From Candidatus Aquidulcis sp. (GTDB lineage: Bacteria > Chloroflexota > Anaerolineae > Anaerolineales > UBA4823), in the NCBI GenBank assembly GCA_020723385.1, contig DYIZ01000052.1:1-37289 (forward strand): 37,289 nt of DNA, given 5' to 3'. The translations under genes and the position numbers were made by a program. The notes under the pieces were generated by a model. That model had not been told where the DNA came from, searched no databases, and saw only the letters and a list, made by a program, of their open reading frames with translations. Of this stretch, positions 24,941-30,983 are shown piece after piece. Each line of letters opens with the position of its first letter. The stretch's first letter is position 1.

Positions 24941-26377
24941 ATGGACGGCGCACGCCAGATGGTCAGTGTCGGCATTGACATCGGCACCACCACCACTCAA
25001 ATCATCTTCAGCGAATTGACCCTGGTCACGGTCGCCCGCGCCGGTCAGATTCCCCGCCTGGACATCACCGAGCGGCGGGTTTTGCACGAGAGCGAGATCG
25101 TCTTCACCCCGCTGCTAGACGCGGAGACGATTGACGCCCAGCGTCTGGCCGAATTTCTCCGACAGGAATACCAGCGCGCCGGGATCGCCCCGCAGCAGAT
25201 CGAGACCGGAGCCGTTATCATCACCGGCGAGACCGCTCGCAAGAAGAATGCCGACCAAATCCTGAAGGCCATCGCCGACCTGGCAGGCGACTTCGTCGTG
25301 ACCGTCGCCGGGCCGAATGTGGAAGGTATGATCGCCGGGCGCGGCTCGGGCGCGTCCAGCTACTCGCGCCAGCACTTCACCACCGTGACCAACATTGACA
25401 TCGGCGGCGGCAGCGCCAACAGCGCCGTCTTCCGGCAGGGCAAATTGGCCGCTTCCGCCGCGATGAATTATGGCGGGCGGGTGATCGAGATCAGCGACGG
25501 GATGGTGCGCGCCATCACCCGCGCCGGGCAGTGGATCATGGACTCCGCCGGGGTGTACTTCGCCGTGGGCGACCGGCCAACCCTGGCTGACCTGCACCGG
25601 GTGACGGATGCCATGACCGAAGTGACCCTCCACCTGATCGAGGGCAGCACCTCTCCCCTGGCGGCAAAGTTGTACCAGACGCCGCCATCGCCTGTCTCAG
25701 GGCGGGGAAAGCCGGTGATGTTCTCCGGCGGGATTGGCTATTATTTCTACGATCCCATCCCCCTTTCGACTGTGGCGGATGTCAGCCGCCACGGGGATAT
25801 CGGCCCATTGTTGGCTGAATCCCTGCGGGATTGTCCTGCCCTCCACGGTTACACCATCCTGCGCCCGGCAGAGACGCAGCGCGCCACCGTACTGGGCGCC
25901 AGCTCGCAGACATTGATCCTCTCCGGCTCGACGATCTGGGCCGATCAATCCATCCTCCCATTGAAAAATGTCCCCGTCATCCGGCCTGACCTGAACGAAA
26001 AGCCGCTGAACGCCGACACGATTGCCGCCGCCATTGGCGAAGCGTTACGGCGCTGGGACCTGAACCTGGATTCCGACTTCTTCGCGGTATCACACGAGTT
26101 CAGTCACTCGTTGGATTACCCCCAATTGGTGCAAATCGCCCAGGGGTTGGTCAATTTTTCCCGATCCCTGCCTGCCAGCCGCCCATTGATCGCCATCATC
26201 AAGCAGGATTACGCCCAGGCGCTCGGCCAGACCGTGAAAGGGTTGGTCGGCAGCCGCCCGCTGCTGGTCATTGACCAGGTCGGGCTGGAGGAAGGCGACT
26301 ATATTGACATCGGCGCGCCGCTGATGGACGGCCGCGTGGTACCGCTGGTGGTCAAGACGTTGATCTTTTATCATTAG
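24941..26377 (+). CDS. eutA: ethanolamine ammonia-lyase reactivating factor EutA
   Basis: The 478-residue product has the actin-like ATPase motifs of EutA: GIDIGTTTTQ (residues 11-20) for phosphate binding, TGETARKKNAD around residue 90, and NIDIGGGSANSAVF near residue 151. EutA uses ATP to exchange damaged adenosylcobalamin on the lyase for fresh cofactor. Length and order match E. coli, where eutA also precedes eutB. The ATG at 24941 has AAAGGA six bases upstream. It is the first gene of the locus, under a candidate promoter at 24876-24904. It ends 151 bp before eutB, and a palindromic repeat fills part of that gap. Confidence 0.95.
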   Translation: MDGARQMVSVGIDIGTTTTQIIFSELTLVTVARAGQIPRLDITERRVLHESEIVFTPLLDAETIDAQRLAEFLRQEYQRAGIAPQQIETGAVIITGETARKKNADQILKAIADLAGDFVVTVAGPNVEGMIAGRGSGASSYSRQHFTTVTNIDIGGGSANSAVFRQGKLAASAAMNYGGRVIEISDGMVRAITRAGQWIMDSAGVYFAVGDRPTLADLHRVTDAMTEVTLHLIEGSTSPLAAKLYQTPPSPVSGRGKPVMFSGGIGYYFYDPIPLSTVADVSRHGDIGPLLAESLRDCPALHGYTILRPAETQRATVLGASSQTLILSGSTIWADQSILPLKNVPVIRPDLNEKPLNADTIAAAIGEALRRWDLNLDSDFFAVSHEFSHSLDYPQLVQIAQGLVNFSRSLPASRPLIAIIKQDYAQALGQTVKGLVGSRPLLVIDQVGLEEGDYIDIGAPLMDGRVVPLVVKTLIFYH

Positions 26378-26422
26378 TAAATTACGAATTGGGTCTTTGC
26401 TTTTTGTGCAAGGATTTGGGAG

Positions 26423-26491
26423 TCCGCTAATCTACGCTGATCTTCGCGAATGGTTTTAAAAGATTAGCGCAGATTGGCGAAGATTAGCGGA
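26423..26491. repeat. palindrome of CGCTAATCT-type units between eutA and eutB
   Basis: TCCGCTAATCT (26423-26433) is the exact reverse complement of 26481-26491. Between them each arm holds two more degenerate copies of a unit close to CGCTAATCT, for example CGCTGATCT at 26435-26443, around a central TTTTAAAA. The whole can fold as a long imperfect hairpin and could tune eutB expression. Confidence 0.75.
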
Positions 26492-26528
26492 TTCATCCGC
26501 TCGTTGCAAGATTAGTCCAGAGGCTTGA

Positions 26529-27896
26529 ATGCTGCTGCGCACGCGACTTTTCGGCAAGCCATACGAATTTCCCGACCTGCGGGTGCTGATGGGCAAGGCC
26601 AACGAGGAAAAATCCGGCGACCAGCTGGCCGGCGTCGCCGCGCAGACTACCGCCGAGCGGGCCGCGGCCAAGCTGGTGCTGGCCGAAGTCCCGCTGTGGG
26701 CTTTGCGCGAAAACCCGGTGGCGCCCTACGACCAGGACGAAGTGACACGCGTCATCCAGGATACAGTCAACGAGGCGGTTTACGCCGAAATCAAAGGCTG
26801 GACGGTCGGCGAGCTGCGCGAATGGCTGCTCGACGACCACAACGACGGCGAAGCCATCCAGCGCATCTCGGACGGGCTGACCTCCGAAATGGTCGCGGCG
26901 GTCACCAAATTGATGTCCAATCTGGATTTGGTGTACGCGGCCAGCAAGATTCGCGTCGTCCGGCACTGCGCCAACACCATCGGGCAGGCGGGCACGCTTT
27001 CCAGCCGGTTGCAACCCAACCACCCCACCGACTCGCCCGAGGGCATCCGCGCCGAAATCTACGAGGGGTTATCCTATGGCAGCGGCGATTCGGTGATCGG
27101 CATCAACCCGGTGGACGACAGCTACGCCTCGGTGGCGCGCCTGCTCGACATGACTTATGACATCGTCAAAACCTGGGAGATCCCCACCCAGACCTGCGTG
27201 CTGGCGCACGTCACCACCCAGATGCGCTGTATGCAGTCGGGGTCGCCGGTTGGGCTGGTGTTCCAGTCCATTTGCGGTTCGCAGAAAGGCAACGAATCCT
27301 TCGGGATCTCGGTCGGCATGTTGGACGAAGCCTCCGCACTGGCGAAAAAACATTGCTATCCCCCCGGCCCGAACTATCTCTATTTCGAGACCGGGCAGGG
27401 GTCGGCGCTCTCGGCGAACGCCCACCACGGATGGGATCAGCTCACCTTGGAGGCGCGCAACTACGGCCTGGCGAAGCGTTACGAGCCATTCCAGGTCAAC
27501 ACCGTGATCGGCTTCATCGGGCCGGAGTACCTCTACAACACCGAGCAAATCCAGCGCGCCGGGCTGGAAGATCATTTCATGGGCAAGCTCACCGGCATCT
27601 CGATGGGCTGCGACGTGTGCTACACCAACCATGCCCGCACCGACCAGAACAACAGCGAAAACCTGGCAGTGTTACTGACCGCGGCCGGCTGCAACTATTT
27701 CATGGGCGTCCCCATGGCCGATGACTCCATGCTCTCGTACCAATCCACCTCGTTTCACGATACGGCTGCCTTGCGGCGCATCTTCAACCTGCGCCCCGCG
27801 CCCGAATTCGAGCGCTGGCTGGAGGCGGTGGGCGTGATGAAAAACGGCCGCCTGACCGACAAAGCCGGCGACCCGACGATATTCCTGTCAAGGTAG
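26529..27896 (+). CDS. eutB: ethanolamine ammonia-lyase large subunit EutB
   Basis: EutB is the TIM-barrel catalytic subunit that, with EutC and adenosylcobalamin, converts ethanolamine to acetaldehyde and ammonia. The 455 residues align without gaps around the active site of the E. coli enzyme as I recall it: Arg160 and Gln162 in SSRLQPN, Asn193 in GINPV, Glu287 in YFETGQGSA and Asp362 in MGCDVCY. All substrate-contacting residues are present, so the enzyme should be active. ATG at 26529 has AGAGG (26519-26523) five bases upstream. It ends seven bases before eutC and the two are surely co-expressed. Confidence 0.98.
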   Translation: MLLRTRLFGKPYEFPDLRVLMGKANEEKSGDQLAGVAAQTTAERAAAKLVLAEVPLWALRENPVAPYDQDEVTRVIQDTVNEAVYAEIKGWTVGELREWLLDDHNDGEAIQRISDGLTSEMVAAVTKLMSNLDLVYAASKIRVVRHCANTIGQAGTLSSRLQPNHPTDSPEGIRAEIYEGLSYGSGDSVIGINPVDDSYASVARLLDMTYDIVKTWEIPTQTCVLAHVTTQMRCMQSGSPVGLVFQSICGSQKGNESFGISVGMLDEASALAKKHCYPPGPNYLYFETGQGSALSANAHHGWDQLTLEARNYGLAKRYEPFQVNTVIGFIGPEYLYNTEQIQRAGLEDHFMGKLTGISMGCDVCYTNHARTDQNNSENLAVLLTAAGCNYFMGVPMADDSMLSYQSTSFHDTAALRRIFNLRPAPEFERWLEAVGVMKNGRLTDKAGDPTIFLSR

Positions 27897-27903
27897 ACCC
27901 CTG

Positions 27904-28809
27904 ATGGACGATCAACACCTGGAAGAAATCGTCAATGCAGTCCTGAAGGAGCTGGCTGCGATGGGGATCGCGCCGTCATCTCGAACCGCAAGGAGCGCGC
28001 CGGCCCGACCGGGAGAGTCACCCCCCGAGGTGGTCATTGACCTGGGGGATCCTGCCACCCCGGCGGCACGCGGCAGCCCCGGGGTAAACCATCCCGCCGA
28101 CTCCGACGGCTTAACCGCCCTGATGGAGACCACTCCCGCCCGAATCGGGGTCGGACGCTCCGGGCCGCGCCTGCGCACCCGGTCGCTGCTCCTTTTCCAG
28201 AGCGATCTGGCTGTCACGCAGGACGCGCTGATGCGTGACGTGGATATCAAGCTCCTGGATGAGTTCAATCTCTTCCGGGTGCAGACTCGTATCACCGGCG
28301 GGAAACAGGAATACCTGCTGCGCCCCGATCTGGGGCGACAACTGAGTAACGAGGCGCGCCGCGTTGTCGCCGAGCGCTGCGTGAAAGCCCCGAATATCCA
28401 GCTCTGTGTGGGAGACGGCCTGAGCGCGGCGGCCATCGAGGCCAATCTGCGCAAGATATTTCCGGTGATCGAAGCCGGTTGCAAAACTGGCGGGTTGAGC
28501 CTGGGAACGCCGTTTTTTATCCAATATTGCCGGGTGGGCGTGATGAACGACATCGGCGACCTGCTCCACCCGGACGTGCTGATCCTGCTGATCGGGGAGC
28601 GTCCCGGCCTGGGCCGCGCCGACTCGATGAGCGCTTACATGGCTTACCGCCCGAAGTCGGGCGACACTGACGCCGAGCGCGACGTGATCTGCAATATCTA
28701 CGATGGCGGCACCAACCCGCTGGAAGCTGGCGCTTACACTCTGCAACTGGCGCAGAAAATGATCCGCAGCCAGGCATCCGGCGTCAAGCTGAAGCTGATG
28801 GAAAAATAG
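27904..28809 (+). CDS. eutC: ethanolamine ammonia-lyase small subunit EutC
   Basis: EutC completes the B12 site of the lyase. The conserved core begins near residue 77 (TTPARIGVGRSGPRLRTRS) and includes FQSDLAVTQDAL, EYLLRPDLGR and GERPGLGRADSMSAYMAYRP. Residues 1-21 (MDDQHLEEIVNAVLKELAAM plus G) form a predicted amphipathic helix, followed by a Pro/Ala-rich linker to about residue 65. This resembles the N-terminal signal that directs EutC into Eut microcompartments in enteric bacteria. At 301 residues it has the usual length. It starts seven bases after eutB; an AAGGT precedes it. It is the last gene before the low-GC stretch. Confidence 0.97.
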   Translation: MDDQHLEEIVNAVLKELAAMGIAPSSRTARSAPARPGESPPEVVIDLGDPATPAARGSPGVNHPADSDGLTALMETTPARIGVGRSGPRLRTRSLLLFQSDLAVTQDALMRDVDIKLLDEFNLFRVQTRITGGKQEYLLRPDLGRQLSNEARRVVAERCVKAPNIQLCVGDGLSAAAIEANLRKIFPVIEAGCKTGGLSLGTPFFIQYCRVGVMNDIGDLLHPDVLILLIGERPGLGRADSMSAYMAYRPKSGDTDAERDVICNIYDGGTNPLEAGAYTLQLAQKMIRSQASGVKLKLMEK

Positions 28810-28848
28810 CGCCAGGGATTTGCTTGGAAACCCAAAAAGGAATTTGGC

Positions 28849-29265
28849 ATGACATCAAAATCGGCTGAAATTCCCTTTTTCTCTTTCCTGTATGCAACCT
28901 TTGTCGGGAACCTTGTTTTTGCTTTTCCGGCAATCGGCGGCATCTTGTTGTTCAATTTGGTAGACATCATGGCTGTGTTGTTGATCTTGGCGGTGATTAC
29001 CTTATCGGTACCTGTCGGCGCTGCCATGACATGGCTCATAGCAAAAGGCTCGAATTGGGCTAATACAACTGCGGCAATTACGGCAAGCTGCACTGTACCA
29101 GGGCATTTTTATGGCATGTTATTCGGCGGCCTCCTGGGTTTTCATTTTTTCGGCACAGCAGGCGGCGTAATTTTGGCTGTTTTGTTTTTTCTGCTTGCTT
29201 CTGCAATAGCCATTCCATTTGGAAAGTTCTTGTCGCGTAAGATAATCCGAGAACCGCTTCGATGA
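28849..29265 (+). CDS. small four-helix membrane protein, unknown
   Basis: This 138-residue protein has four hydrophobic segments (about residues 10-34, 38-64, 80-100 and 103-125) and a basic C-terminus (SRKIIREPLR). No transporter or enzyme motif is visible. It does not resemble the ethanolamine permeases EutH or Eat, which are far larger. It starts 39 bp after eutC and is lower in GC than the eut genes, so it may have been inserted between eutC and eutL. The start is tentative: ATG at 28849 is preceded by AAAGGAATTTGGC. Confidence 0.65.
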   Translation: MTSKSAEIPFFSFLYATFVGNLVFAFPAIGGILLFNLVDIMAVLLILAVITLSVPVGAAMTWLIAKGSNWANTTAAITASCTVPGHFYGMLFGGLLGFHFFGTAGGVILAVLFFLLASAIAIPFGKFLSRKIIREPLR

Positions 29266-29336
29266 GAGGCTTTTTGTAAATTCGAGACGAAATGAGATTG
29301 CCATTATGGGTCCATCACCTAAAATTCGCATGATGC

Positions 29337-29380
29337 TGTCATTCTGAGGGTGCGAAGCACCCGAAGAATCCCTGTGACGA
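29337..29380. repeat. palindromic element A (TCATTCTGAGGG type)
   Basis: GGGTGC (29348-29353) pairs with GCACCC (29357-29362) around GAA, and outer ATTCT (29341-29345) pairs with AGAAT (29365-29369). The ends, TGTCATTCTG and TGTGACGA, are of the type repeated through many environmental bacterial genomes, from memory. Confidence 0.7.
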
Positions 29381-29421
29381 GTATGATTTCATACCTCAAC
29401 AGGCTCGAATTCATGTTTTTG

Positions 29422-29550
29422 CAGGGATTGCTCGTCGCGAAAAGCGCTCCTCCTAAGGAATTTTCTTTTATGCGTCACTGCGAGCGTTTTTTTTGCGAAG
29501 CATTTGCCCCGTATTTGCGAGATTGCTTCGGGTCGGGAAAGCGCCGACCC
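29422..29550. repeat. degenerate palindromic elements B (CACTGCGAG/GATTGCTTCG type)
   Basis: The stretch has GGGATTGCTCGTCGCGAAAA, then GCGTCACTGCGAGCG, a T-run and GCGAAGCA, then GCGAGATTGCTTCG. These are two or more decayed copies of one family in opposite orientations. A 7-bp hairpin GGGTCGG/CCGACCC (29530-29536 with 29544-29550) closes it. Confidence 0.6.
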
Positions 29551-29565
29551 TACTAATAACATAAT

Positions 29566-29620
29566 TGTCATTCTCTCATCGGATGGCGCTCCAGCGCCAT
29601 AGAGGAATCTCGCAATGACA
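29566..29620. repeat. palindromic element C with terminal inverted repeats
   Basis: TGTCATT (29566-29572) and AATGACA (29614-29620) are terminal inverted repeats. In the centre ATGGCGCT (29583-29590) pairs with AGCGCCAT (29593-29600) around CC. The 55-bp unit looks like a small non-autonomous element. Confidence 0.75.
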
Positions 29621-29671
29621 GTTCCTTTTGGATAGATGGGCGTCCTTCGCCCTCATCCCATAAGGAATGAC
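29617..29671. repeat. palindromic element D
   Basis: It shares the terminal TGACA of element C. TTCCTT near the left end mirrors AAGGAA near the right end, and GGGCG (29638-29642) pairs with CGCCC (29648-29652). The right end is AATGACA, as in element C. Confidence 0.6.
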
Positions 29672-29742
29672 ATCCGATCCGAATTTGCTCCATTACTGAT
29701 ATAGAGCAAGAGAATCGTCATCAAGCTGCTCTGGAATTATCT

Positions 29743-30195
29743 ATGGAAAAAGCATCACCTCGACCAAATCATAAAAAAGTCATTTTCATAACCTTGGGAA
29801 TCATAGCATCGATTCTCGTTGTTGTCGGTGCTGCATGTGGATACCCGCTTTGGTGGTTTGGAAATGAAATGTGCGGCAATCAGGTTTTCCAGGAAATCTA
29901 CTCGCCAGACAGTCAATATAAAGTTGTCATCTTTCAGAGAGACTGTGGGGCAACCACTGGCTTTTCGACCCAACTTTCCATCCTGAAGGCGGAAGAAGAA
30001 TTATCGAATACATCAGGAAACATCCTCGTCTTGGATGGACACCCAAAACAGACACAAATCCAGGTGGATTGGCAAAATGCGCGTTCAGTGGATATTACCT
30101 ATGCCGATGGCTATAAAGTACACCATTCAAAGAACACATTTCGAGACTTTTTTCAAGTCATTCAGATAAAATATCGTGTCGCACCCCAGGATTAG
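29743..30195 (+). CDS. small membrane-anchored protein, unknown
   Basis: The 150-residue product has one N-terminal transmembrane anchor (about residues 13-34) preceded by a basic segment (RPNHKK). An exported domain follows with three cysteines (CGNQVFQEIYSPDSQYKVVIF, then DCGATTGFSTQLSIL). The motif SPDSQYKVVIFQRDCGATTG is a pattern I associate with a small uncharacterised family, but I cannot name it with certainty. The gene is low in GC like the 28849 gene, and together with the repeats it splits eutC from eutL. No functional link to ethanolamine is visible. Confidence 0.72.
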   Translation: MEKASPRPNHKKVIFITLGIIASILVVVGAACGYPLWWFGNEMCGNQVFQEIYSPDSQYKVVIFQRDCGATTGFSTQLSILKAEEELSNTSGNILVLDGHPKQTQIQVDWQNARSVDITYADGYKVHHSKNTFRDFFQVIQIKYRVAPQD

Positions 30196-30240
30196 TCGGC
30201 GTGAAGCTGGGTGCAACTCGCAGATTACAGGAGATACATC

Positions 30241-30897
30241 ATGGGTACTCTTGATCCAATTGTCGCCAAACCGTTGGCCGTGCGACTGATCCCGCAGGTC
30301 GCGGCGGATTACGCCCGCGTGCTCGGCCTGCGCCCCAACCAGCGCAGCCTCGGTCTGCTAACCGCCGACAACGACGACGCCACCTACGTTTCCATTGACG
30401 AGGCCACTAAAAAGGCGGATGTGGAAGTGGTCTACGCGCACTCCTTTTACGCCGGGGCGCGCCACGCATCGGGATTGCTCTCGGGCGAGATCATCGCCAT
30501 GCTGGCCGGGCCGGACCCGGAGTCGGTACGCGCCGGGCTGGACGCGGCGCTACGCTACCTCGCCACCCAGGCGCTGTGGTATTCGGCTAACGAGGAGGGC
30601 AGCATCGCCTTTTTCCCGCACGTTATCTCTCAAACCGGATCGTATCTCTCCCGGTTGTGCAAACTCCCATTGGGTACGCCGATCGCCTATCTGATCGCGC
30701 CGCCTCTCGAAGGCTGCCTGGCGCTCGATGCCGCGCTGAAAGCCGCCGCCGTCGAAATCGTCTCGTACACCGCCCCGCCATCTGAGACGAATTATATGGG
30801 CGTGATCCTCACCGGCGACCAGTCAGCCTGCAAAGCTGCGGCGCGGGCTTTCCAGGAAACCGTGCTGGACGCGGCCCGACATCCGATCAGGTATTAA
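30241..30897 (+). CDS. eutL: bacterial microcompartment shell protein EutL
   Basis: EutL is a trimeric tandem-BMC shell protein with a gated pore, part of the ethanolamine microcompartment. The 218 residues match the usual length of about 219. Conserved blocks are RSLGLLTADNDDATYVSIDE, EATKKADVEVVYAHSFYAGA, TGSYLSR and PPSETNYMGVILTG. AGGAG at about 30229-30233 supports ATG at 30241, and not the upstream in-frame codon at 30211. Gene order eutA-B-C-L is that of E. coli, but two unrelated genes are interposed. No hexameric shell (EutM/S/K) or pentamer (EutN) gene is in the window; a closed shell would need those from elsewhere. Confidence 0.97.
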   Translation: MGTLDPIVAKPLAVRLIPQVAADYARVLGLRPNQRSLGLLTADNDDATYVSIDEATKKADVEVVYAHSFYAGARHASGLLSGEIIAMLAGPDPESVRAGLDAALRYLATQALWYSANEEGSIAFFPHVISQTGSYLSRLCKLPLGTPIAYLIAPPLEGCLALDAALKAAAVEIVSYTAPPSETNYMGVILTGDQSACKAAARAFQETVLDAARHPIRY

Positions 30898-30983
30898 AGC
30901 CCCTGCATTGCTTCGCGGCCAGGATGCTTTTCGTGAATAAATAAAGCAGCTTGAATCATCATCAAACATCCATTGGAGAAACC

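Larger units (their letters stand above)
29266..29742. other. 477-bp non-coding region filled with palindromic repeats
   Basis: This gap holds no convincing gene. It contains at least four short palindromic elements listed separately, plus the small hairpin GTATGA/TCATAC at 29381-29394. Short frames in it have no ribosome-binding site or recognisable motif. Confidence 0.8.

Noticed and set aside
24841-24941. Cobalamin riboswitch upstream of eutA
   Set aside because: The likely leader is about 30 bases and no B12-box-like sequence is seen in the 145-bp divergent region.
26525-27160. 211-residue plus-strand frame overlapping eutB
   Set aside because: It is a shifted frame of eutB, very Arg-rich, while eutB matches its family throughout.
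29350-29556. 68-residue frame in the repeat cluster
   Set aside because: It is made of palindromic elements and has no ribosome-binding site or recognisable sequence.
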